A DNA stretch of 64,000 bases, taken from Schleiferilactobacillus harbinensis DSM 16991 (GTDB taxonomy: Bacteria > Bacillota > Bacilli > Lactobacillales > Lactobacillaceae). The translations under genes and the position numbers were made by a program. Location: assembly GCF_000425885.1 (NCBI RefSeq), contig NZ_KE384471.1, forward strand, positions 96,563-160,562. Direction: 5' to 3'. Of this stretch, positions 43,162-52,847 are shown one piece after another (positions within the stretch are counted from its first letter, which is position 1; each line of letters opens with the position of its first letter). Under the pieces are notes generated by a model. The model was not told where the DNA came from and searched no databases. It saw only the letters and a program-made list of their open reading frames with translations.

Positions 43162-44355
43162 TCATAGGACTGTATGATCATGACCCATGTAATTATGGTC
43201 GAAATCGATCTCCGTCGTCACATTCGGATAGTACCGGCGCAAGTCTGCCAAGATTCGCAGATTCAGCGTCTTGTCGTCCTCAGGATAGTCATCCGGCACG
43301 ACGACATCGAACTGGACGATGCGGGTGTGGTGCGGCCCATGCTCAATGTGAAAATCATGGGTGTGCAGGCCCCCGCCGATGGACTTGATGATGGCTTGCA
43401 GGCGTTCGTACATCTCCGCCGTCAGCCGGTCATCAATATCGATGGGATCGATATGGGCCACCAGCTCCACGTTCAGGTCCTTCTGAAAATCCCGCTCAAT
43501 CTTGTCGATCGTTTCGTGGGCCTGGTTCAAAGACCAGCGGCTGTCCAGCTCGATATGCACAGTAGCAAAGATCTGAGTCGGACCGTAATGGTGAATCATT
43601 AAGTCATGGAAACCGAGAATTTCATCGTAAGTCGACAACTGATCGGTGTACCGCTGCACTTCTTCTTCGGACGGGCGGCTGCCGACCAGGTTATTCACAG
43701 ATCCGCGAATACTGTCGACCCCTTCATAAATCAGATACAGGGCGACAAACAACCCAATCCAGCCATCAATGTTCAAGTGGGCAAATTGAGACAGGCAGGC
43801 CGATACCAGGACGGCAAAAGTCGCTACCACGTCAGTCTGACTATCCAAGGCGGTCGTCTTCAGTGTGTCGGATTCAATGGTGGCACCCATCTCTTTGTAG
43901 AATAAATTTTGCCACAATTTAATTAAGATGGAGGCGACCAACGTCACCAGCACGATCAGCGTAATATTGTCCGCGGTGGGGTTTTGAATTTTTTCAATAG
44001 AACTCTGCACGAAGTCCAAGCCGGCAAAAATCATTAACATTGATACCAGCATGCCGCTGATGTATTCGAACCGCTCATGACCGTACGGATGACCGCGGTC
44101 GGCGCGCATGCCGGCCATGCGGAAACCAACCAGCGTGACAATGGAACCAGCGGTATCAGACAGGTTATTGAATGCATCAGCCATGATGGCGATGGACCCT
44201 GAGAAGAGACCAATGGCCAGCTTGATCGCAAACAACAGCATATTCGACAATAGGCCGACAAAGCCGGCCACTTTGCCCAAACTGGTGCGCTTTTTCTCTT
44301 CATCCGCTTGAGGATGACGCTTGTCGTATAACATCACGATGCTCTTCGCAACCAT
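43162..44355 (-). CDS. CDF-family cation efflux transporter
   Basis: A 397-aa protein with six membrane helices, the DAFNNLSD metal-site motif in helix 2 (about residue 60), ALDSQTDVVAT in helix 5, and a long C-terminal cytoplasmic domain of about 190 residues containing several His residues (HDLMIHHYGPTQIF, HTHDFHIEHGPHH). It exports divalent metal such as Zn, Mn or Fe by proton exchange. ATG 44355 has AAAGGAG 9 nt upstream. It lies just upstream of a metal-uptake lipoprotein on the same strand, an export/import pairing. Confidence 0.9.
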   Translation of the reverse strand: MVAKSIVMLYDKRHPQADEEKKRTSLGKVAGFVGLLSNMLLFAIKLAIGLFSGSIAIMADAFNNLSDTAGSIVTLVGFRMAGMRADRGHPYGHERFEYISGMLVSMLMIFAGLDFVQSSIEKIQNPTADNITLIVLVTLVASILIKLWQNLFYKEMGATIESDTLKTTALDSQTDVVATFAVLVSACLSQFAHLNIDGWIGLFVALYLIYEGVDSIRGSVNNLVGSRPSEEEVQRYTDQLSTYDEILGFHDLMIHHYGPTQIFATVHIELDSRWSLNQAHETIDKIERDFQKDLNVELVAHIDPIDIDDRLTAEMYERLQAIIKSIGGGLHTHDFHIEHGPHHTRIVQFDVVVPDDYPEDDKTLNLRILADLRRYYPNVTTEIDFDHNYMGHDHTVL

Positions 44356-44439
44356 GGGGATCTTCTCCTTTCTCAAAAAAAGAAACTACTTCCATTATAC
44401 CGGGTTCGAGCCGAACATACTGTAAAAAGACTTACAATC

Positions 44440-44467
44440 TTGCGCTGAGCCGGAATGTTGGTAGACT
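44440..44467 (+). promoter_or_regulatory. Promoter of the hydrolase gene at 44500
   Basis: TTGCGC, 16 nt, TAGACT (44462-44467). Confidence 0.5.
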
Positions 44468-44499
44468 GAATAAAAGAGTCTAACAAAGGGGTCAACATC

Positions 44500-45450
44500 A
44501 TGCAAGAAAAACGTAAAAAGTGGTCATTACGCAAGAAACTCACGGTCATCATCAGTATATTGGTGGTGCTGTTCCTGGTCGTCCTTACCGGCGCCAGTCT
44601 GTATATGTACAATTACGGATTCGTCCCGGGGAAGAAGGACTTTCTCAGCAATAAGAAAGACCCGGTGCTGGACCGGAACAAACGCTGGTTAGCGGCAACG
44701 AAGAAATTCACTTGGCATGAAACCGCGGCCAACAGCAACTTGAAACTGGTGGCGGATTATGTCCCGGCAGCCAAGGCGACGAAGAAGACGATCGTCGTCG
44801 CCCACGGGTATATGGGTAAGAAAGAGGATATGGCGAATTATATCCGGATGTTCCACACCATGGGCTACAACGTCCTCGCCCCCGACGATCGGGGCCATGG
44901 GGCCAGTCAGGGCAATTATGCCGGTTATGGCTGGCCGGACCGGCTGGATTACATTAAGTGGGTCAAACAGGTAATCGCTAAGGACGGCCAGCAAAGCAAG
45001 ATTTCGCTCTTCGGCGTCTCCATGGGCGGTGCGACCGTGATGTTCATGAGCGGCGAAAAACTGCCCAACCAGGTCAAAGCGATCATCGAAGACTGCGGCT
45101 ATTCGTCCATCCACGATGAACTGGCCTACGAGTTGAAAGAACTCTTCGGCTTGCCGCCCTTCCCACTGATCAACACGGTGAATATCGTCGCTCAAATCCG
45201 CGCCGGCTACAACTTTGATGACGGCGACGCACCCACTGCATTGAAGAAAAACACCCGCCCAATTTTCTTCATCCACGGCGCCAAGGACACCTTCGTCCCG
45301 ACCAAGATGGTCTACACCAACTACAAAGCGGCCAAACAACCCAAACAACTCTGGGTCGTTCCCGGTGCCGCCCACGCCCAATCCTGGGCCAAGCAGCCGA
45401 AGGAATATCAGCGGAAGGTTACGTCTTTCTTAAACGAATACGGACAATAA
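44500..45450 (+). CDS. Membrane-anchored alpha/beta hydrolase (paralogue 1)
   Basis: A 316-aa protein with a signal anchor at residues 15-37 and an extracytoplasmic hydrolase domain. The catalytic triad reads Ser174 (FGVSMGGA), Asp263 (HGAKDTFVP) and His292 (GAAHAQSW). AHGYMGKK supplies the oxyanion loop. It is closely related to the gene at 57496 (shared LFG-SMGGATVM, IIEDCGYSS, KKNTRPIFFIHG). The ATG has AAAGGGG upstream. Substrate unknown. Confidence 0.9.
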   Translation: MQEKRKKWSLRKKLTVIISILVVLFLVVLTGASLYMYNYGFVPGKKDFLSNKKDPVLDRNKRWLAATKKFTWHETAANSNLKLVADYVPAAKATKKTIVVAHGYMGKKEDMANYIRMFHTMGYNVLAPDDRGHGASQGNYAGYGWPDRLDYIKWVKQVIAKDGQQSKISLFGVSMGGATVMFMSGEKLPNQVKAIIEDCGYSSIHDELAYELKELFGLPPFPLINTVNIVAQIRAGYNFDDGDAPTALKKNTRPIFFIHGAKDTFVPTKMVYTNYKAAKQPKQLWVVPGAAHAQSWAKQPKEYQRKVTSFLNEYGQ

Positions 45451-45467
45451 TCTGGTCGAAACACGAA

Positions 45468-45531
45468 TGGGACTAGGATGTAGACTGAATTCTGGCACGG
45501 CAGCCAGAGCACAGTCTTCGTCTCAGTCCCA
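45468..45531. repeat. Palindromic intergenic element / terminator
   Basis: TGGGACT and AGTCCCA outer arms, AGACTG and CAGTCT next, and an inner TCTGGC/GCCAGA hairpin, followed by TTTT. Its TCTCAGTC edge is shared with the right flank of family B copy B1, suggesting a related element. It also fits a terminator for the upstream hydrolase. The rest of 45451-45636 shows no gene. Confidence 0.7.
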
Positions 45532-45636
45532 TTTTCTCCCACCGCTGCTAAGCGTATTCAACCGTGTATTGCCAAGCGTTGTGTTAAAATCGGGATAGAC
45601 GCTGAAGAAGCAAAAAGAATAGGAAGTGATCGGCGC

Positions 45637-48009
45637 TTGGCCACCGAAACCGAGAAAATCACCCCAACAGATCTCCACACCGGGTTAACCACTGCCCAAG
45701 TAAAAGAACGCAACCAACAGGGCCAGCGCAATATCGCGCCGAAACCCTTGACCCGCTCGATCGGTCAGATCTTGCGGGAAAACATCGTCACCCTGTTTAA
45801 CATCATCAACATCGTGCTGGGTATCTTGATCGTCAGCACTGGTTCCTACAAGAACCTGTTATTCCTGCTGGTCGTCGTGGTCAACACCGTGATCGGTACG
45901 TTTCAAGAAATCCGCGCCAAACGCCAGGTGGACAAGGTCTCTCTGCTGGCCCAGCATCCGACCACCGTCTTCCGGGACGGCCAAGCCCAACCCATCGATC
46001 AGGAAGTCATCGTCAGAGATGACCTGATCCAATTGACCCGCGGCGACGCGGTCCCTGTAGACGGCATCGTCCGGGCAACTGCGGGCATCGAAGTGGACGA
46101 ATCGCAGATTACTGGCGAGTCCCGGCCGATCCGGAAAAACACGGGCGATTCAATCACTTCTGGCAGCTATCTGGTCAGTGGGAATGCCACGGTGCAAGTG
46201 ACTGCTGTGGGCAGTGCCAGTTTTGTCCACAAACTGGCCAGGGAAGCCAAACAGGAAAAGAAAAACAACAACAGCCAGCTGCTTAATACCATCAACCAGA
46301 TCATCCGGTTCATCACGTATGCGCTGGTCCCGCTGGGTCTGCTGCTGTTTCTCCGCAGCTGGCAGCATGGCCGCACGCTGAACTATTCCATTCTGCGCAC
46401 CAGCGCGGCGATGGTCGGGATGATCCCCGAGGGATTGGTCCTCTTAACTTCCGTTGCTCTGGCTGTCGGCGCAATGAACTTGGGCAAACGCCGGGTGCTG
46501 GTCCGCTCGCTAACCGCCATTGAAGCGTTGGCCCGGGTCGACATCCTTTGCTTGGATAAGACTGGGACGATCACCACCGGCAAATTATCCGTCACTCAGC
46601 TCAAAGCCTTTGCCGGCCAAACGACGGACCAAGTCCGCGCGTGGCTGACCAATGCCGTTTACACGATCGGCGACGACAATCAGACGGCCACAGCGCTGAA
46701 ACAGTATCTGACCAAACCCCAGCAGCTGCCCGCGGCCAGCCGGGTCACCCCTTTCTCGTCATCCCGCAAGTGGAGCGGCGCAGCGTTCGCCGACGGCAGT
46801 GTGCTCTTGGGAGCACCAGAGTTTATGTTCAAATCCCTGCCCGCCGATATTTCCCAGGAAATAACGACCGCGGCAAAGAACGGCTTTCGAATCATCGCTG
46901 TTGCCCATAGCAATATCGTGATGACCGACGACGAGATTCCTGCGGACCTGCAATTGGTGGGGCTGGTGTATATCGCCGACGAGCTGCGCAAGGAAGCCGT
47001 TGGCACTTTTGACTACTTGCGCGCCCAGGGCGTAACCATTAAAGTCATTTCCGGCGACAATCCCCTGACCGTCGCCAACGTGGCCGGGCGGGCGGGCATT
47101 CCCCACGCCGATGCGGCTATTGATATGAGCACGGTGGGCGAGCAGGCCAACTTCGATGATTTAGTCGCCCGCTATACCGTTTTTGGCCGGGTCACCCCGA
47201 CTCAGAAGCGCAGTCTAGTCCAGGCCTATCAACGGGCCGACCACACCGTGGGGATGACCGGCGACGGCGTCAACGATATTCTGGCCTTGCGAGAATCCAA
47301 CTGTGCCATCGTGATGGCCGGCGGTTCTGAAGCCGCCCAGGAGATTGCCGACTTTGTGCTGTTGGATGCCGACTTCGACGCGATGATCTTCGTCTTGAAC
47401 GAAGGCCGCCGGGTCATCAACAATATTGAGCGGGTTGCCTCTCTGTTTCTGGTCAAGACAATTTATTCCATCGCATTGTCGCTGATCAGTGTGATCTTCA
47501 GTTTGGAATATCCGTTCATTCCCATCCAACTCACCCCGATCTCTGCCTTGACGGTGGGCATCCCGACTTTCTTCCTAGCTCTGCAGCCGGATTATCGGCC
47601 CATTGCCCGGAAGTTCTACGAGAACGTGATGATCACCGCTGCTCCGGGGGCCCTCAGCGTTGTCTTCTATGCTCTGCTAATGAGCTGGATGCGTGGTCTG
47701 CTCGGGTTGAATATGGATACCACGGGGACTTTGACCGTCCTGCTCACGGGGCTGGTCGGCTTCACCGCTTTGGCTGCCGTTTCCCAACCGTTTGATCGGC
47801 TCAAGATCCTGCTGATCAGTGTCCTGGTGGCTGCCTTTGCCTGTATCTTCCTCTTCCCCGTGGGCCAATCGTTCTTCTCCCTGGTCTCCATCTGGGACAC
47901 CGGCAGTCTGCTGCTCTGGATCCCACTGGCGGTTTCGGTTCCTCTCTTGTTCATCATTCTGCGGAATGTGCTTAGTGATTATGTATTACCAAAAATTGCG
48001 TGGCGTTAA
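45637..48009 (+). CDS. Cation-translocating P-type ATPase (CtpE/Exp7-like)
   Basis: A 790-aa ion pump. TGES in the actuator domain is near residue 158; the phosphorylation motif DKTGT is near residue 307; TGDGVND is near residue 541. The intramembrane motif PEGL (VGMIPEGLVLLTSVALAVGA), rather than a CPC motif, excludes heavy-metal P1B pumps. The layout fits the CtpE/Exp7 group, some of which transport calcium. The start is TTG 45637 with AGGAAG about 10 nt upstream. It is followed by a small gene of unknown function 54 bp later. Confidence 0.92.
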   Translation: MATETEKITPTDLHTGLTTAQVKERNQQGQRNIAPKPLTRSIGQILRENIVTLFNIINIVLGILIVSTGSYKNLLFLLVVVVNTVIGTFQEIRAKRQVDKVSLLAQHPTTVFRDGQAQPIDQEVIVRDDLIQLTRGDAVPVDGIVRATAGIEVDESQITGESRPIRKNTGDSITSGSYLVSGNATVQVTAVGSASFVHKLAREAKQEKKNNNSQLLNTINQIIRFITYALVPLGLLLFLRSWQHGRTLNYSILRTSAAMVGMIPEGLVLLTSVALAVGAMNLGKRRVLVRSLTAIEALARVDILCLDKTGTITTGKLSVTQLKAFAGQTTDQVRAWLTNAVYTIGDDNQTATALKQYLTKPQQLPAASRVTPFSSSRKWSGAAFADGSVLLGAPEFMFKSLPADISQEITTAAKNGFRIIAVAHSNIVMTDDEIPADLQLVGLVYIADELRKEAVGTFDYLRAQGVTIKVISGDNPLTVANVAGRAGIPHADAAIDMSTVGEQANFDDLVARYTVFGRVTPTQKRSLVQAYQRADHTVGMTGDGVNDILALRESNCAIVMAGGSEAAQEIADFVLLDADFDAMIFVLNEGRRVINNIERVASLFLVKTIYSIALSLISVIFSLEYPFIPIQLTPISALTVGIPTFFLALQPDYRPIARKFYENVMITAAPGALSVVFYALLMSWMRGLLGLNMDTTGTLTVLLTGLVGFTALAAVSQPFDRLKILLISVLVAAFACIFLFPVGQSFFSLVSIWDTGSLLLWIPLAVSVPLLFIILRNVLSDYVLPKIAWR

Positions 48010-48063
48010 GTTGTGGGACAGTCCGGACGAACACCCTTGGCGGGATAGAAAGCAGGTTTAGCC

Positions 48064-48627
48064 ATGACAGTTTACAATTTACAAACAACCAATGGTAAAG
48101 ACGTGGCCGTGGATATTGTCATTCAAGGCAGTCAAATTGTGCTGACGATTGGGCAGAATACACTCACGTGGCAGGCGGAGGACGCCGGCAAGGCGTTTTT
48201 AGCCACTCCCGAAGAGGCCATCTGGCCCGGCGGTGAAGGTGCTGGCACCCCGATTCTGGCCAATGCCGTCGGCCGTGCCGTCTTCACTGAATTGAAGCGG
48301 CCAGTGGATCTGGGCAGTACCGAAACCGTCAGCCAATTTGTGGACCGAGGCAATACCGCTGGGGTCATTCCGGTGCAGATCCGCGCCTACCGATTCACGG
48401 ATGACGACGTCTATCACGTTCATTTCTTCCACGAAGACAATACCGAGCGCCGCCATTATTCGCTGTATCGGGAACTGCCCCAGGTGCTGGTGGACCAGAT
48501 CATCGCGGCGGATCGCTTATTCGCCTTGGACTTCACCGACAAGGTCCGCGCCGCCATCAGCGGTAAGGCTTTGGGCGCGTTTCTCACCCACTTGGCCGCG
48601 CTGCAGCCGGGTGAACAGAAATCGTAA
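48064..48627 (+). CDS. Hypothetical protein
   Basis: A 187-aa soluble protein with no recognised motif. It has beta-rich character in the first half (TVYNLQTTNGKDVAVDIVIQ) and a helical C-terminus. It contains HFFHEDNTERRHYSLYREL in the middle. It is co-directional with and close to both neighbours, so probably in an operon with the P-type ATPase and the NAD(P)-binding protein. The ATG has an AGCAGG site upstream. Confidence 0.75.
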   Translation: MTVYNLQTTNGKDVAVDIVIQGSQIVLTIGQNTLTWQAEDAGKAFLATPEEAIWPGGEGAGTPILANAVGRAVFTELKRPVDLGSTETVSQFVDRGNTAGVIPVQIRAYRFTDDDVYHVHFFHEDNTERRHYSLYRELPQVLVDQIIAADRLFALDFTDKVRAAISGKALGAFLTHLAALQPGEQKS

Positions 48628-48646
48628 CGAAAGGACGGTTTTCATC

Positions 48647-49276
48647 ATGAAAATTGGTGTCATTGGCGCTACTGGCCGAGTGGGCAAACTCATTACGGCG
48701 GAAGCTTTGAACCAGGGGCATCAGGTGACGGGCTTTGTGCGCCACATGACGCTGGCCCACGATCCTCGACTGAAGATGGTCCAAGCGGATCTCTATGCGC
48801 TGGCGCCCCGGGATATCGAAAACCTGGACGTCTTGGTTTCGGCCTTCCGGGCCCCCCGTGGTCAGGAGCGGGACTACGTCACGTCGGTAGAATCCTTAGC
48901 CAACTTGTTGAAAAATAAGCCGGTTCGCTTGCTGGTCGTGGGCGGGGCCGGCAGCAGCTTCACTGATGCCCAAAAAACGATCCGCTTTTATGAAACACCT
49001 GGGTTCCCCGAAAGCTTCTATCCCACCTCCATGTACATGGCCCGCAGCACCCAAGTGCTGGATTTAGCCCCCGGATTGCACTGGACTTACGTCAGTCCGG
49101 CGGAGTACTTCCTGCCGGATGGCGATCGCACAGGCCACTACCAGAGCAGCCCGGGCATCCTGCTGCGGGATAAAAATGGGAAATCGGCGATCTCCATGGC
49201 TGACTATGCCATTGCGATGCTGGATGAAATCGAGCAGCCCCATTTTGAAAATTCTCAGATGAGTGTGGCCTGGTGA
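48647..49276 (+). CDS. NAD(P)-binding oxidoreductase, NmrA/atypical SDR-like
   Basis: A 209-aa Rossmann-fold protein with the dinucleotide motif GVIGATGRVG (residues 4-13), LLVVGGAGSSF, and a C-terminal SMADYAIAMLDEIE segment typical of the NmrA-like group. ATG 48647 has AAAGGACGG upstream. The longer in-frame ORF start at 48338 lies inside the previous gene in another frame and is not used. Probably an NADPH-dependent reductase or redox sensor; substrate unknown. Confidence 0.88.
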   Translation: MKIGVIGATGRVGKLITAEALNQGHQVTGFVRHMTLAHDPRLKMVQADLYALAPRDIENLDVLVSAFRAPRGQERDYVTSVESLANLLKNKPVRLLVVGGAGSSFTDAQKTIRFYETPGFPESFYPTSMYMARSTQVLDLAPGLHWTYVSPAEYFLPDGDRTGHYQSSPGILLRDKNGKSAISMADYAIAMLDEIEQPHFENSQMSVAW

Positions 49277-49289
49277 GTCTCAGGCATAC

Positions 49290-49331
49290 TAAAAGGGACC
49301 AGCGTTTGCTAGACGGCGCTGATCCCTTTTT
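49290..49331. terminator. Bidirectional terminator
   Basis: AAAAGGGACCAGCG pairs with CGCTGATCCCTTTT around a 12-nt loop; T-runs on both strands. Confidence 0.9.
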
Positions 49332-49340
49332 TGTGTTTAA

Positions 49341-50378
49341 TTAGCGGTCTTCTTGTTCCACCGCGGTGTCCTTGCTCAGATCATTGATCATGAACATATC
49401 CTGAGCACTGCGCGCATCATACAACTCATCCACCGATTGATTTTGGAAAATCATGCGGATAGCTTGGCCAATGAGCGGGCCCACCGACAACTGCACGAAC
49501 TTGTCCCGCACTTTATCCTTGGGTAATTGAATGGTATCGGTGAAGACGATTTGTTCCAACGGTGCAGCCTCGATCTTGTCCACCGCTCCGGCAGAGAATA
49601 CGGCATGGGTGATGCCGGCCAAAATCCGGGTGGCGCCGGCCGCCTGCAATGAATAGGCGGAGGCTGCCAAACGCGTGCCGGTATCGATCATGTCATCAAC
49701 AATAATGGCTGTTTTGCCTTTGACATCCCCGATAATGTCCATCGGGTCAATGGTCGTATCCGTTTCGTCCCGCTTATCCACAATGGCGATGGGCGCCCCA
49801 AAGTATTCGGCCAAAGCCCGGGCCCGCTTCGTCGTCGAGTGATCCGGCGCAACCACGACCAGGTCATCCTTATTCTCACAGAGGTTCTGCTTCAAGAAAT
49901 AAGTGGCGATCAGCGGAATGGCCTGCAGGTGATCCACGGGGATATCAAAGAACCCTTGAATCTGTTCTGCATGCAGATCCAGCGCAACGATCCGGGTAGC
50001 CCCATCCATCTCGATCAAGTTGGAAACCAGCTTGGCCGTGATCGGTTCCCGCGAACGGGTCTTGCGGTCTGCCCGGGAGTAGCCGTAATAGGGCAGGACG
50101 ACATTGATCGTCCGGGCACTGGCCCGGCGCAGCGCGTCAATCATGATCATCAATTCCATGAAGTTCTCGTTGACCGGATCGGCCACGGACTGAATCACAT
50201 AGGTGTCATCGCCCCGAACACTCTGATCAATGTTGACCTGAATTTCACCATCACTGAAATGCTTGATCGTTGCGCCGCTCAAGGGTAACCCGACCGCGTC
50301 TGCAATACGTTGGGCCAAAGAAGGATTGCCGTTCAGCGCGAACAACTTCAATTCTGGTACATTACCGTTCTTAACCAT
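49341..50378 (-). CDS. prs: Ribose-phosphate pyrophosphokinase (second type)
   Basis: Makes PRPP from ribose 5-phosphate and ATP. It is 345 aa. Motifs: KHFSDGEIQVNIDQSVRGDD, YYGYSRADRK, DLHAEQIQGFF, VVVAPDHSTTKRARALAE and the PRPP loop VDDMIDTGTR. The flexible-loop segment APDHSTTKRA differs from the common SPDHGGVTRA, as in the second Prs paralogue of some lactobacilli. ATG 50378 lies 5 nt from GGAGG; an upstream in-frame ATG at 50399 is less likely. It stands alone, divergent from pepF. PRPP feeds the purine operon in this window. Confidence 0.94.
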   Translation of the reverse strand: MVKNGNVPELKLFALNGNPSLAQRIADAVGLPLSGATIKHFSDGEIQVNIDQSVRGDDTYVIQSVADPVNENFMELMIMIDALRRASARTINVVLPYYGYSRADRKTRSREPITAKLVSNLIEMDGATRIVALDLHAEQIQGFFDIPVDHLQAIPLIATYFLKQNLCENKDDLVVVAPDHSTTKRARALAEYFGAPIAIVDKRDETDTTIDPMDIIGDVKGKTAIIVDDMIDTGTRLAASAYSLQAAGATRILAGITHAVFSAGAVDKIEAAPLEQIVFTDTIQLPKDKVRDKFVQLSVGPLIGQAIRMIFQNQSVDELYDARSAQDMFMINDLSKDTAVEQEDR

Positions 50379-50505
50379 GTCAGCCTCCAAATTTTCCATG
50401 TCTGGTCCTATTATAATGGAAATCGCCGGCGTTGGCGACCATCTGCCCAATGAGAAACAAAATTGTGGTACAGTGAGAGCAATCACATTTTGGAAGGATG
50501 ATTCG

Positions 50506-52320
50506 ATGACTGAACCGACTGCCCTGCTCCGGCGCCAAGACGTGCCCCAACAATACACCTGGGACCTCACCGCGCTGTATCCCACAGAAGACGCCTTTAA
50601 CCAAGCGCTGCAAGAATTTGCTGCCTTGACTAAGCAATTTATCGCCGATTACACTGGCCAAATCACGGATGCGGCGAGTGCCCTCAAAGCTTTGCCCGCG
50701 TATGCCAAGATTCAAGAAATGCAGGACCACTTGGGCACCTATGCTTTTCTGCCCCAATCCACGGATCTGACCAATGCCCATTACCGGGCCTTAAGCGTCA
50801 AAGCCGAGGATGTGTTGACCCAGGCGAATACCGGCTTAACTTTCTTCATCAGTGCGCTGTCTGAATTGAGCGATGCTGCGCTGGATCAAATTGCTGCAGC
50901 CAATGCAGATTATGCCCCCTTGGTCCGGCATATTCGCCGGGATAAGAAAATTCGGCTGGCCCCCGCCACTGAAGCAGCCCTGGCGCAACTAGAACCAACG
51001 CTGGACGCCTTTGCGACCATTTATGGCCAGACCCGCTCCGCCGACATGCATTTTCCAGACTTCACAGTGGCCGGCAAGACCTACCCGCTGTCCTTCACGA
51101 TGTATGAGGATCTGTATGCTTACAGTCCGGACACCAAAGTCCGCCGGGCGGCCTTTGCGGCTTTCTCCCACGTCCTGGCCCAGTATCAGAATACGGTAGC
51201 AGCAAATTATTATGCCCAGGTGATGAAAGAGAAACGGCTCGCCACCCTGCGCGGCTTTGATAGCGTTGTCGATTACCTCGTCTACGACCAAGAAGTGCCC
51301 CGGAGCATGTTTGACCGCCAAATCGATTTGATCACCAATGAGTTCGGCCCAATCATGCAGAAATACGTCAAACACCTGCAAAAGAAACGCGGCTTAGACC
51401 AGATGACCTTCGCCGATCGGCTGATCGACCTGGACCCGGACTTTGCCCCCAGCGTGTCCATCGATCAGTCCAAAGACTACATCAGCAAAGCCGTCGCCCA
51501 ACTAGGCCAGCCGTACCATGACATAATCATGCACGCTTATCCCGAACGCTGGGTGGACTTTGTTGGTAACCAGAGTAAAGAAACCGGCGGCTTTTGTGCC
51601 CAACCCTATCGCGTCCATCCGTATATCCTGATGTCCTGGACCCATGAACTGGCCGATGTGTATACGCTGGTCCACGAACTCGGCCACGCTGGCCAAGGCA
51701 TCTTGTCCGCCGAGAAACATGGTCCGCTGGCGTTCACGCCTTCCGGCTACATCATTGAAGCCCCCTCGACGTTCAATGAACTCTTGCTGACGAACAGCTT
51801 GATCAAGGGTACGGACGATCCGCGGATGCAGCGTTTTGCTTATACCAAGCTGCTGACCAACACCTACTTCCACAACTTCATTACCCACTTGCTGGAAGCC
51901 GCCTATCAGCGGGAAGTATACGCCATGGTCGATCGCGGCGAAGCGTTCGATGCCAAGGATTTGAACGCCATCACCCGCACCGTGTTCAAGCGCTTCTGGG
52001 GCGATGCCCTCCAGCTGGATGACAACAGCGACCTGACCTGGATGCGCCAGTCCCACTATTACATGGGCCTGTATTCCTACACGTATTCCGCCAGCCTCAC
52101 TGTATCCACCCAAGCCTTCCTGCGCATTCGCGATAACCAGCCCGGCGCAGTGCAAAACTGGCTGGACTTCCTCACCTTAGGCGACAGCAAAGACCCAATC
52201 GACTCGGCCAAAGTAGCCGGGGTCGATATCACCACAGACGCGCCGTTGCACAATACCATTCAGTATCTGGGCAGTGTCGTGGATCAAGTGATTAAGCTGT
52301 CCCAGGAATTGGACCATTAA
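50506..52320 (+). CDS. pepF: Oligoendopeptidase F
   Basis: A 604-aa cytoplasmic M3B metallopeptidase that trims oligopeptides. The zinc site VHELGHAGQG puts HExxH near residue 389, with the third ligand Glu downstream in EAPSTFNELL. Other family segments are WDLTALYPTEDAF at the N-terminus and GGFCAQPY before the zinc site. ATG 50506 has GGAAGGATG about 6 nt upstream; the longer ORF from 50263 overlaps prs antisense and is rejected. Confidence 0.95.
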   Translation: MTEPTALLRRQDVPQQYTWDLTALYPTEDAFNQALQEFAALTKQFIADYTGQITDAASALKALPAYAKIQEMQDHLGTYAFLPQSTDLTNAHYRALSVKAEDVLTQANTGLTFFISALSELSDAALDQIAAANADYAPLVRHIRRDKKIRLAPATEAALAQLEPTLDAFATIYGQTRSADMHFPDFTVAGKTYPLSFTMYEDLYAYSPDTKVRRAAFAAFSHVLAQYQNTVAANYYAQVMKEKRLATLRGFDSVVDYLVYDQEVPRSMFDRQIDLITNEFGPIMQKYVKHLQKKRGLDQMTFADRLIDLDPDFAPSVSIDQSKDYISKAVAQLGQPYHDIIMHAYPERWVDFVGNQSKETGGFCAQPYRVHPYILMSWTHELADVYTLVHELGHAGQGILSAEKHGPLAFTPSGYIIEAPSTFNELLLTNSLIKGTDDPRMQRFAYTKLLTNTYFHNFITHLLEAAYQREVYAMVDRGEAFDAKDLNAITRTVFKRFWGDALQLDDNSDLTWMRQSHYYMGLYSYTYSASLTVSTQAFLRIRDNQPGAVQNWLDFLTLGDSKDPIDSAKVAGVDITTDAPLHNTIQYLGSVVDQVIKLSQELDH

Positions 52321-52357
52321 CAAGATTCTCTAAAGAATCACCTGAATAATCAGCAAA

Positions 52358-52398
52358 ACGCTCTCTTGGTCATAACCTAGACCACAGAGAGCGTTTTT
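52358..52398 (+). terminator. Terminator of pepF
   Basis: AACGCTCTCT and AGAGAGCGTT arms with additional GGTC/GACC pairing inside, followed by a T-run. Confidence 0.9.
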
Positions 52399-52424
52399 GT
52401 TGTCCTGAGGAGGCAGAATTCAAC

Positions 52425-52847
52425 ATGGGTGCATTCTTTTACAAAATTAGTTATCTCCTGTACCGCTGGCGCTGGGCATGGGCCGCGCTGGCGGCGATCC
52501 TCTTCGTTCTGTTTTGCGGGTGGACAATTTCCAGCGTCGTTCACGATTTAGCGGCACCGATAATTGACCCCCAGGTGGCAGCCAGCAAACAGCTCAACCA
52601 GATACTCAATGAGCAGTCACCCAAAGAATTGATTAAAGTTAGCCGCGGGGCCGATACGTACACCTACCGTTGCTTAAAACCATACCGGCATCACCACATC
52701 AGAGTGGTGAATTTCAGTGATGATATCGGCCGCGGTTATCACTACGGTAATCTGGGACGTTACAAGGGGGCACATATTCAGATGCGCCATCTTAGCGGCA
52801 GTCAGTACAAACTGCTGCGTATCAAGATTTCACCGAATGACGACTAG
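52425..52847 (+). CDS. Membrane-anchored hypothetical protein
   Basis: A 140-aa protein with a single hydrophobic helix (residues about 18-40) and an extracytoplasmic domain of about 100 residues rich in His, Tyr and Arg (YRCLKPYRHHHIRVVNF, GRGYHYGNLGRYKGAH). GAGGAGG lies about 10 nt before the ATG. It converges with the YueI gene, overlapping by 4 bp. No family recognised. Confidence 0.75.
   Translation: MGAFFYKISYLLYRWRWAWAALAAILFVLFCGWTISSVVHDLAAPIIDPQVAASKQLNQILNEQSPKELIKVSRGADTYTYRCLKPYRHHHIRVVNFSDDIGRGYHYGNLGRYKGAHIQMRHLSGSQYKLLRIKISPNDD

Noticed and set aside
48338..48646. N-terminal extension of the NAD(P)-binding protein
   Set aside because: It lies inside the preceding gene in another frame and precedes the ribosome binding site.
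50263..50505. N-terminal extension of pepF
   Set aside because: It is antisense to the 5' end of prs and upstream of a good ribosome binding site at the family-consistent start, 50506.
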